From assembly GCA_038874435.1 (NCBI GenBank), contig JAVZCK010000010.1, positions 20,897-84,896 of the forward strand: 64,000 nucleotides of DNA. Direction: 5' to 3'. This document shows, piece by piece, positions 9,415 through 16,509 of this stretch (within the stretch, counting starts at the first letter, position 1; the number at the start of each line of letters is the position of its first letter). This stretch comes from Thermoplasmata archaeon. Lineage in GTDB: Archaea > Thermoplasmatota > Thermoplasmata > Lutacidiplasmatales > SKW197. A program made the position numbers and the translations under genes. Below the pieces are notes generated by a model that did not search any database, was not told where the DNA came from, and saw only the letters and a program-made list of their open reading frames with translations.

Positions 9415-10024
9415 TGCAAGCACAGATGGTGCTTTCACGCTTGATGATTTACCAGGTTCTGGCGGAAGAATCGATGTTGCAGCAAGATGCGTAGTTGCAA
9501 GCTTGTTAATTTCATATGGCATAAGGAAGGATGCAGAGGTCATTCTGTTTTTCTGCAAGGGACCCAGAAATGGATTAACCATTAGAGTTAGTGGCAACAA
9601 TGTAAAATACCTAAACCCAGATGAGCGGAGCACTGCTGCTCTCCTCAGAAATGCGATGTTGAAATACAAAAATGTGGCAATGGAAAGTTCACCAGGTGTG
9701 GAGGTGTGCACCACGAACCTGGAAACCATTCTGGCCGGGGAGAAAAATGTGTACTATCTGAAGGAGGAGGGGTTTCCAGCAGGAAATTTTGAGTTCCCAG
9801 ACGAGGAAATACTGTTTGTGCTTGGTGACCACAAGGATTTGACGCCGGAAGAAGAGACAATTGTGCTGAAGTACGCAAAAGCCAAACTCAGCATCTCGCC
9901 GCTCTCCCTCTACTCAGAGCAATGCATTACTATCATTCACAACATCCTTGACAGGAAATTTTCAGGACGCTTTATACCAGAAAATCGAGAGCATAAGTCC
10001 GTTGACCGCAACGATGGCAAATAG
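9380..10024 (+). CDS. trmY: tRNA (pseudouridine(54)-N(1))-methyltransferase TrmY
   Basis: SPOUT-class methyltransferase that makes N1-methylpseudouridine at position 54 of archaeal tRNA, using S-adenosylmethionine. Recognised by the N-terminal FLILCHDAS, then LDDLPGSGGRIDVAARCV, GIRKDAEVILFF, and the strongly conserved YLNPDERSTAALLRNA. The C-terminal LGDHKDLTPEEE followed by the SPLSLYSEQC region fits the SAM-binding knot. The start at ATG 9380 (MLKRKFLIL) matches family N-termini; upstream ATG 9338 would add 14 residues read from within the TPR gene. The length is 214 residues. The 3' end overlaps the convergent MFS gene by 63 nt. Confidence 0.93.
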   Translation: MLKRKFLILCHDASTDGAFTLDDLPGSGGRIDVAARCVVASLLISYGIRKDAEVILFFCKGPRNGLTIRVSGNNVKYLNPDERSTAALLRNAMLKYKNVAMESSPGVEVCTTNLETILAGEKNVYYLKEEGFPAGNFEFPDEEILFVLGDHKDLTPEEETIVLKYAKAKLSISPLSLYSEQCITIIHNILDRKFSGRFIPENREHKSVDRNDGK

Positions 10025-11170
10025 TGGATATGCCATTATACTCATGGATGCAAAAAGAAGCCCCCCGACCAGTGCCCCTGCAGCCATACCTGCGGAAAGG
10101 GAGAGGTGGTAGACACCCATTGCACTTCCAGTGTGATAACTCTCTGCAAATCGCATCACCATTCTCACACTTGCAGAGGAAATGCCTGCCCATCCTAATC
10201 CCATCAGGCCATTTAGAACTATTGCTGTGAGTAAAACAAGCGAGGCGGAGGGTAAGAAAAAAATAAAGGCAAAGCTGGAGATAATCCCAATTCTGAGTGC
10301 AGTGGCAATTTTCAAAAGTTTGTCTGCTCTGGTTTGACTTACAATCAAATAGCCAAGCGTACATGCGAATGCACTGCTTAGATGTACAGCAAAAATTCCA
10401 GTTCCTGAGACACCGCTCTTGATCAGAAAAACAGGAAGGGTAGTGTTAAAAGCTGCAAACCCGAAAAGCATGAGCGAAAAGCCCAAGCATAACCAGTAAA
10501 TTCTCTTGTCAACACTCGCAAACTTCAGTTTTGTAGCAATCTTCGAAGGCAGATAGTGGAGCCGTTCATATATCCCAGTGTTTATTTTCACAAGTTCCGA
10601 CTTGGAAAGCATCGGTTTATGTGGTGCTTTATCAGGAAGATATGTTGAAAGCCCGAGACCTAGTGCAAAGGCAGCAAACACAATCAGAAGCAGAAGGCGA
10701 AGTCCGAATTCATCGTCAAATACATTGAGTAAAAGGGCTGCAAACGCAAGGGCTATGAGCGTGCTGGTAGATATCACAATATTGTAATTTTTCAATCTGT
10801 CTCTGTACTTGCCTGCCTTTGTTTGAGCTACCAGTGTACTTCCCAACAATCCAAAAACACTGAAGAAGAAGCCGAGGAGGGCTGATGCTATAATCAACCA
10901 ATAGAAGCTATCACTGAAAATTCCAATTATTGTAGCAGTTGCAACACAACAGAATCCAAGAATTGCAGGGGCCCTGCGTGCCTCATGTCTGTCAATCCAC
11001 ATGCCCCAGTAGACAATGCCCAACATTGAAAAAAGAGAAACAAACATGTTCAAGAACCCAACTTCTCTCGCCCCTAGTCCAAGTGCAAGCAGCACTAGGA
11101 GTGGAAGGGTATTTGAGAAAATTGCATAACCGAATTGGGCAAAACCGAAGGGGATGTAGAGTTTCTGCAT
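9962..11170 (-). CDS. MFS transporter (12 transmembrane segments)
   Basis: A 402-residue major facilitator with about 12 hydrophobic segments split by a central loop (residues about 185-225, rich in Lys, Ser and Leu). The N-terminal half carries the loop 2-3 signature in the form WGMWIDRHEARR. The substrate is not predictable. It sits 13 nt downstream of the GGPP synthase gene on the same strand, so it is likely the last gene of the isoprenoid operon. That placement need not mean a role in lipid synthesis. The last 63 nt overlap trmY tail to tail. Confidence 0.85.
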   Translation of the reverse strand: MQKLYIPFGFAQFGYAIFSNTLPLLVLLALGLGAREVGFLNMFVSLFSMLGIVYWGMWIDRHEARRAPAILGFCCVATATIIGIFSDSFYWLIIASALLGFFFSVFGLLGSTLVAQTKAGKYRDRLKNYNIVISTSTLIALAFAALLLNVFDDEFGLRLLLLIVFAAFALGLGLSTYLPDKAPHKPMLSKSELVKINTGIYERLHYLPSKIATKLKFASVDKRIYWLCLGFSLMLFGFAAFNTTLPVFLIKSGVSGTGIFAVHLSSAFACTLGYLIVSQTRADKLLKIATALRIGIISSFAFIFFLPSASLVLLTAIVLNGLMGLGWAGISSASVRMVMRFAESYHTGSAMGVYHLSLSAGMAAGALVGGLLFASMSIMAYPLFAIVAVNGLMLSIFWYKAS

Positions 11171-11183
11171 ACAATAAATTTAT

Positions 11184-12200
11184 TCACTTTATTCTATGCA
11201 CCATGAAATCCGCAAACATGTTTAGAATCTCTCGTTCCCTGTTGTTAGGTAACACTTTGAGGCACTCCTTTGCTTTGAGTGAAAACTCAACAGCAACTTT
11301 CTCTGCATACTTTATGGAGCCTGTGGTTTTGAGAATGTCTATGCAGCCCTCAATTTCCTCTGGCGTTGCAAATCTGTTTCCAAGGCAGGAGACAATCTTC
11401 TTTTTCTGGCTCTCGCTTGCATTTGCAAGTGCATGAACCACAATAAGCGTCCGCTTCCCTTCTTTGATATCTCCTCCCCTTGCCTTTCCAGTTATTTCTG
11501 GATTGCCAAGCAGGTCGATTATATCATCTGCAATCTGGAAACCTATGCCCACCAATCTTCCAAATTCAGCACAACTTTCTATCTGCTTCTCGGTGCCATC
11601 TGCAACGATTGCACCGCCCATTGCCGCAGTCCTGAACATCAGTGCAGTTTTTTTCTCTATCATCTTCAGATACTCCTCTTCACTGATGTTGTATCGCTGG
11701 GCAAAGTCCATGTCCATCTGCTGTCCCTCTGCGATTCCCAGCACCATTTTTGCGGTCTCTCTTACCAGTCGCCGCACGATCGCATCACTTGCATCCACGC
11801 TCTCCAGCACCTCAAATCCTTTTGCGAAGAGGGCATCGCCAACATCTATGGCATAGGCAAGGCGATAATGTTCATCGGGATGAATGGTTTTGTCAGCGTG
11901 AATGCACTTTATTTTTCTTCTTGTTTCAGCCATGTCCATGATATCGTCATGCACAAGCGTGAAGTTATGGATTAGTTCAAGAGCAATCCCAAAGAGCATT
12001 GCCTTGTCTCCAGCACCTGCAATGCAGTCAGCAGTGAGCATTGCAAACACGGGTCGCCAGCGTTTCCCGCCTGCAAATGGATAACGCTGCATTCCTTTCA
12101 GCAACGGCTCATATTCTCCATGTCCGAGAATTTCCTTTATTGCTACATCTATCTTCTCTCTGCGCTCAAGGATTTCAGGCAATTCAGAAATGTCATTCAT
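11184..12200 (-). CDS. Polyprenyl synthetase, probable geranylgeranyl diphosphate synthase
   Basis: Trans-prenyltransferase that extends DMAPP with IPP to make the C20 (or longer) precursor of archaeal lipids. The first aspartate-rich motif is HDDIMDMAETRR and the second is GFQIADDIIDLLGN followed by GK. FAGGKRWRP supplies the N-terminal IPP-binding residues. The length of 338 is normal. The start ATG at 12200 lies 3 nt after the fni stop, with GGAG just upstream. Product chain length depends on residues before the first motif and cannot be fixed by eye; GGPP is the expected archaeal product. Confidence 0.92.
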   Translation of the reverse strand: MNDISELPEILERREKIDVAIKEILGHGEYEPLLKGMQRYPFAGGKRWRPVFAMLTADCIAGAGDKAMLFGIALELIHNFTLVHDDIMDMAETRRKIKCIHADKTIHPDEHYRLAYAIDVGDALFAKGFEVLESVDASDAIVRRLVRETAKMVLGIAEGQQMDMDFAQRYNISEEEYLKMIEKKTALMFRTAAMGGAIVADGTEKQIESCAEFGRLVGIGFQIADDIIDLLGNPEITGKARGGDIKEGKRTLIVVHALANASESQKKKIVSCLGNRFATPEEIEGCIDILKTTGSIKYAEKVAVEFSLKAKECLKVLPNNREREILNMFADFMVHRIK

Positions 12201-12203
12201 TCC

Positions 12204-13256
12204 TCACTCCTCCAGATACTCCTTTGTTTTACCAACAATAATGCAGGGAACCTTCTTCAGTTCTTCGATGTTCTTCACACCAAGCAAAAACATTACTGCC
12301 TTCAACTCTTCCCTGATTGCTTCAAGCTTCCGCTCTAGTTTCTGCTGGCTATCATGTGCGGGTTTCAACAGAGCTCCCGCAATGCCTACCGCATCTGCAC
12401 CAAGTGCAATTGCCCTTGCTACATCCATTCCGTTTCTTATCCCTCCACTGGCAACGAGTGGTAAACCTTTCACCCTTGATTTGAGCACGCACACTGGAGA
12501 GGGAATTCCCCATTCACCAAGAGTGGTGCCGAGAACCGCATGAAGGTAATCCTTCTGAAGCACAGCCCTGTACTGCTCTACCTTCGCAAAACTCGTGCCG
12601 CTCAAACCAGAAATGTCTATTGCTTTCACTCCCGCAGCCCTTAGTTTTTCAGCAGTTCCACGCGAAATTCCCGCACCAGTTTCTTTTACCATTACTGGCA
12701 TTGCTGATGCAAATTCCTTGATTTTTGCAAGACAACCCTTGGCATTTTTGTCGCCTTCGCGCTGCACAACTTCCTGCAGAAAGTTAAGGTGGATTGCTAA
12801 AACATCACCATCAATCATCTCAATTGCTTTCTTTCCATCCTCAACAGTAAATACATGTCCACCTTTCTTCTGCGGAATAAGTTGTGGTGCACCTAGATTG
12901 GCTATTTTCAGAGGAATTTTATGGGCTTTAAGTATCTCGTAGGACTTCACATCGCCGCCCTCAAATGCAGGTCTCTGACTTCCCACACCCATTCCAATCC
13001 CGAATTTTTCTGCAGCCGATGCAAATCTTCCATTATACTTCTCAGCTTCTGGGATTCCACCAGTGATTGCGTTTATTATTACGGGCATCTCTAGTTTTTT
13101 TCCAAGAAACTTCGTTTCTAGTGAGATATCATCATAGTCAATTTCTGGCAATGCATTATGCTCAAAAGTAATGTCATCCCAGTAGTTATGCTGCGCCTCC
13201 ACATTTTCACGAAGGCATATTTCCAGATGCTCCAACTTTCTTTTTTGTGCGGTCAT
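12204..13256 (-). CDS. fni: Type 2 isopentenyl-diphosphate delta-isomerase
   Basis: FMN- and NADPH-dependent enzyme interconverting IPP and DMAPP in the mevalonate route. Conserved elements are NAITGG, GVGSQRPAFEG, NLGAPQL, the HLNFLQE active-site motif, VKETGAGISRGTA, the DISGLSGTSF loop, and SGGIRNGMDVARAIALGADAVGIA for FMN phosphate binding. It is 350 residues and complete. Its ATG overlaps the ipk stop (ATGA), giving tight coupling. Together with ipk and GGPP synthase this covers the last steps from isopentenyl phosphate to the prenyl chain. Confidence 0.97.
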   Translation of the reverse strand: MTAQKRKLEHLEICLRENVEAQHNYWDDITFEHNALPEIDYDDISLETKFLGKKLEMPVIINAITGGIPEAEKYNGRFASAAEKFGIGMGVGSQRPAFEGGDVKSYEILKAHKIPLKIANLGAPQLIPQKKGGHVFTVEDGKKAIEMIDGDVLAIHLNFLQEVVQREGDKNAKGCLAKIKEFASAMPVMVKETGAGISRGTAEKLRAAGVKAIDISGLSGTSFAKVEQYRAVLQKDYLHAVLGTTLGEWGIPSPVCVLKSRVKGLPLVASGGIRNGMDVARAIALGADAVGIAGALLKPAHDSQQKLERKLEAIREELKAVMFLLGVKNIEELKKVPCIIVGKTKEYLEE

Positions 13257-14044
13257 TTTATCACAACCTTAGTTCCATGAATGTCTTTTCCTATAAGTGC
13301 ATTTCTAAGGTTGACAAAATCTCTACCCGAGATTATCCATATCTCTACATTCTCTTTTGTTTTCAAGAACTCAAAACACTTCTGAACTTTGCCAAAAATC
13401 CCGCCAGTCACATCAATTTCTGGGTTGGCAGCTTTGAGGTTACCAAGAAAATCTGGGGATATCTCCTCTAGAATCGCTGTACCTTTTTTTGGAGGATAAT
13501 CTGCATAGACGCCTGGAACATCACATACGAATATCACTCTCTCTGGCTTAAAATGGGCTGCAAGACATAATGTGAGGTCGTCACCTGAACAGATACTGAA
13601 ACCCATTTTTTCATCAAACACTACATCTCCAAAAGTTACTGGCAGAAGGGAATTCGCAAGTGACTCCTCAAACTTTCTCACATCTAGTGATTTGAGAGTG
13701 CCACCAGAATTGAGGGCTGTGGCTAGAGGAGGCAGGGAGATTGCTGGTACACCGACCCTCATGAGAGTTTCCATCACACGATGGTTGAGCGTTCGCACAT
13801 CATGATGTACCGTAGCAAACCCGAAATTCTGGTTCCTAATTTTCAGATTTCTGCCAAATTGGAGTTGATACTCCTTTGCCTTTATGTGTCCGAAGGAGCC
13901 AGCACCATGAACTATCATGATTTTTTCATCGGCATCAGTTGCTCTTTTTATCTCGCTTGCTATTTTTTCTACAATTTTGCGCCTGAACCTACGATATCTT
14001 TTCTTGTCTGTGATGACAGAACCACCAAGCTTTATCACATGCAT
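13253..14044 (-). CDS. ipk: Isopentenyl phosphate kinase
   Basis: Amino-acid-kinase-fold enzyme that phosphorylates isopentenyl phosphate to IPP in the archaeal mevalonate pathway. The N-terminal HVIKLGGSVITDKK is diagnostic, and the GAGSFGHIKAKEY loop holds the histidine that selects isopentenyl phosphate. DLTLCLAAHFKPERVIF and DVTGGIFGKV are also family-like. I place the start at ATG 14044 (MHVIKLGG, 263 residues). A longer frame to 14140 adds 32 residues that are not family-like. It is the first gene of the ipk-fni-GGPP synthase-MFS set. Confidence 0.95.
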   Translation of the reverse strand: MHVIKLGGSVITDKKRYRRFRRKIVEKIASEIKRATDADEKIMIVHGAGSFGHIKAKEYQLQFGRNLKIRNQNFGFATVHHDVRTLNHRVMETLMRVGVPAISLPPLATALNSGGTLKSLDVRKFEESLANSLLPVTFGDVVFDEKMGFSICSGDDLTLCLAAHFKPERVIFVCDVPGVYADYPPKKGTAILEEISPDFLGNLKAANPEIDVTGGIFGKVQKCFEFLKTKENVEIWIISGRDFVNLRNALIGKDIHGTKVVIK

Positions 14045-14180
14045 GCTACCGTATATGCATTGCCCAATTAATGTTTTTTGGTTTTTATTCAGCATAACAA
14101 AAAAATAATCTGCATTTAAAGGATTGTCTCCAACCCTCACATATAGTTATTTCAACTATAGAAAATTCAATGAAATAGAA

Positions 14181-14204
14181 AAATTTATATTTAGTATTTT
14201 TATA
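14181..14204 (+). promoter_or_regulatory. AT-rich promoter of the duplicated-HTH regulator
   Basis: Two TATA-like stretches, AAATTTATAT (14181-14190) and TTTTATAT (14197-14204), precede ATG 14221 by 31-40 and 17-24 nt. No ribosome binding site is seen, so the gene is probably leaderless. Which box is used is not decidable. Confidence 0.4.
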
Positions 14205-14220
14205 TGGTTGTGCGGTAGAA

Positions 14221-15276
14221 ATGAGGGGACTGACAGTAAAGGAGAAGTGCACGTTGTGCGGTCTAATATTGTATCCTGATGCTACTGATAAGGAGATCGC
14301 TAACAAACTGAATATCCCAACTAGCACAGTGACTGCAATTAGACGAAGGCTCAGAGAACGAAATCTCTTTAGATTTGTCTATCTCCCGATGCTCAACTTA
14401 CTGGGACACGAGTTACTCGTGATCTCTTATGGAAAATTTGACCCAAATTCCTCAGAGAAGACAAGGGAATTATTTCTGAGTAAACTAAAAGAGATAAATC
14501 CAAAGATTTTCGCACAATGCAGAAACCACGAAAACTGGCTTATGATGAGCAATGCTGCAAACTACACAGAAGCAAAAAAAAACCTGGATGCTTTAGAAGA
14601 ATACATTGGTAGACATGAAATTGCAAGCACCCAGAAAATCTCACACATCCTGTTTCCATATGCTGTAACTGACATTATCAAATTTTTTGACTTTGGAGGA
14701 CTAGCAAGATACATAATGCCATCTGAGATTAACGCTAAACTCTGGAAAGAAAGTTATGAGCTCCCCCAAAACTATGCAAGAGAAGTGCTTACAAAAAAAG
14801 AACTGCTTGTACTTGCTGGGCTTTTGAACTATGCTGAGTACCCGTTAAGCGAGATTGCGACGAAAGTGAAGGTCTCAAGGCAGTGTGTGTCCAAGACAGA
14901 AAAAGAATTAAAGGAAAGGAAAATTCTAAAACCTATAATAATTCCAAATCTGCATCTGCTTGACTACAAATACCTACTTGTACTTCATCTTCAGTATAAA
15001 ACCCATATACAAAAAATAGATAGGGATAGGATTGCAGGCACAGTTCTGGACAATTTTCCTGTGATATTTTTTGTGAGTGGAACTTTTGAGAGTTTCATGG
15101 TTACGCCTGTAAAAACATTTGAGGATTGTGTGGCTGCAAGAAAAACCCTGATTGAACTACATGCCTCACACGACCTGTTGAGAGCGGCGCCAACATTCAT
15201 GTTCTTTCCCACGGACCACATGGCATGTTTACAGGATTTTGATTTCAAAAGATGTATTGGTGGCGGAAAGGTATAA
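14221..15276 (+). CDS. Transcriptional regulator with two winged-helix/Lrp-like halves
   Basis: A 351-residue protein that looks like an internal duplication. Each half opens with an HTH (residues about 10-50: ATDKEIANKLNIPTSTVTAI; and about 195-240: YPLSEIATKVKVSRQCVSKT), then a basic wing (RRRLRERNLFR; KELKERKILKP), a P-LxLL motif, and an alpha/beta region resembling an Lrp effector domain. Two short regions, NHENWLMMSNAANYTEA and SGTFESFMVTPVKTFED, occupy equivalent places. It probably binds DNA as a monomer or dimer with paired HTHs. The target and ligand are unknown. It stands divergent from ipk, so control of the isoprenoid operon or of itself is possible but unproven. Confidence 0.75.
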   Translation: MRGLTVKEKCTLCGLILYPDATDKEIANKLNIPTSTVTAIRRRLRERNLFRFVYLPMLNLLGHELLVISYGKFDPNSSEKTRELFLSKLKEINPKIFAQCRNHENWLMMSNAANYTEAKKNLDALEEYIGRHEIASTQKISHILFPYAVTDIIKFFDFGGLARYIMPSEINAKLWKESYELPQNYAREVLTKKELLVLAGLLNYAEYPLSEIATKVKVSRQCVSKTEKELKERKILKPIIIPNLHLLDYKYLLVLHLQYKTHIQKIDRDRIAGTVLDNFPVIFFVSGTFESFMVTPVKTFEDCVAARKTLIELHASHDLLRAAPTFMFFPTDHMACLQDFDFKRCIGGGKV

Positions 15277-15282
15277 TTCTAT

Positions 15283-15960
15283 CTAATTTTGAAGGTAGGA
15301 GCCACAGATTCTGCATCTCTTGTTGCCAGGTGCGTTTATGGAGCCACATACTGAGCATTCCAATTCCTGTATTTCTGCCTCTCTAGCTTCCCTAATGCTT
15401 CGCTCAATCTCGCGAATCTTCTCTCGTTCTATCTCAATCTTTTTAAGTTCGTGTTCATGCTCTTCCAGCATCTCATCGATCATCTGAAGCTTCTTTCCAA
15501 TCTCGGGGTAAACACTCTTATCAGGAACTGCTCTCCCAATCTCTGCGAGCATTTTCACAATTTCTTTCTCCTTCGCAAGAAGCTTGTGCTCTTTCTCGTT
15601 GAGTTCCTTTTCTCTTTGTATCAATTCTTCGTATTTTCTAGTAATTTCTATCTCTTTCTCCTGCAAACGGGCTTCAAACTCATCTAGTTCATGCTCCCTC
15701 TTGTACAATCGTTCTAATCTTTCTTTGTAATCTCTTTCCTTAATCTCCAGCTCACTTTCTCGCTTTACAAGAGCTTCCTCCCTTTCCTCTATAATTTTCA
15801 GCTTTGAGTCAATTTCATCCTGGATGTTCTTGAGTATATCTCCAATTGTGATTACCAAAGCTTCCTCAAGGTTTGTGCCACACACAGGGCAATGCTTACA
15901 CATCGGATCAACACTTGTGCCGCAGGTTCTACACCTGACTTCTTTTATAAGGACTCGCAT
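15283..15960 (-). CDS. Coiled-coil protein with zinc ribbons at both ends
   Basis: A 225-residue protein with a four-cysteine zinc ribbon at the N-terminus (CRTCGTSVDPMCKHCPVCG), a long highly charged coiled coil at about 45-195 (Glu/Lys/Arg rich, heptads throughout), and another CxxC...CxxC ribbon at the C-terminus (CSVCGSINAPGNKRCRICG). There is no signal or membrane segment. The start ATG overlaps the stop of the upstream gene by one base (TAATG), so the two are coupled. The function is unknown; a cytoplasmic scaffold or nucleic-acid adaptor would fit. Confidence 0.7.
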   Translation of the reverse strand: MRVLIKEVRCRTCGTSVDPMCKHCPVCGTNLEEALVITIGDILKNIQDEIDSKLKIIEEREEALVKRESELEIKERDYKERLERLYKREHELDEFEARLQEKEIEITRKYEELIQREKELNEKEHKLLAKEKEIVKMLAEIGRAVPDKSVYPEIGKKLQMIDEMLEEHEHELKKIEIEREKIREIERSIREAREAEIQELECSVCGSINAPGNKRCRICGSYLQN

Positions 15961-16439
15961 TACTGCACCTGTTCATTTGTGGACCGAACCCATGCATCTT
16001 CTGGTATCTGGTAATATACAGAAGTCAAATCATGGTCCAGGTCCTCTACTTTCTTCTCAGGGGCTTTTATCAACTCTAGCACTCTTTCTTTCCTAAAAAT
16101 CCAGTAATGGATTCTCCACTCCCTCCCATCATAAAGGGTGGTTTCCTCGCGCTCTGTCGTTAAAATCCCCACATCTTCAAGGGTATAGAAGACATCTCGG
16201 TCTTCTGGTTCAAGAACATTATCTATGATTCTCTCCCCATAACCAAAAAAATTCAGGATGTGATGCGCAATCCTTCTAGCCTCTTCATCTGGAATTGGGC
16301 GTCCTGGTTCTGAATTCTGAATTGCAATAGCAAGCTGTTCTACATCTACATTAGTTTTCATGTAACCACCACTCAACCCGTTCTCTTTTCCAATCTTCAT
16401 TTTTTTCGGAACCTCTTCATACTTCATTCTAAAAGCCAT
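15960..16439 (-). CDS. Small conserved archaeal protein, resembles DUF6015
   Basis: A 159-residue soluble protein. The central part (EARRIAHHILNFFGYGERIIDNVLEPEDRDVFYTLEDVGIL as a region, then TEREE and DGREWRIHYW) resembles a family of small euryarchaeal proteins that I recall as DUF6015; that assignment is from memory. It may be a winged-helix-like fold. An AAAAGGAG ribosome binding site lies about 10 nt before the ATG, and TATATATAAG at 16491-16500 could be the promoter. It is coupled to the zinc-ribbon coiled-coil gene by a one-base stop/start overlap, so the two may act together. Confidence 0.6.
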   Translation of the reverse strand: MAFRMKYEEVPKKMKIGKENGLSGGYMKTNVDVEQLAIAIQNSEPGRPIPDEEARRIAHHILNFFGYGERIIDNVLEPEDRDVFYTLEDVGILTTEREETTLYDGREWRIHYWIFRKERVLELIKAPEKKVEDLDHDLTSVYYQIPEDAWVRSTNEQVQ

Positions 16440-16509
16440 AGTTTCACGGCTCCTTTTATGTGTAAACTATAATGTAATTGAACTGAGGTGTATATATAAG
16501 TTTCTGTGG

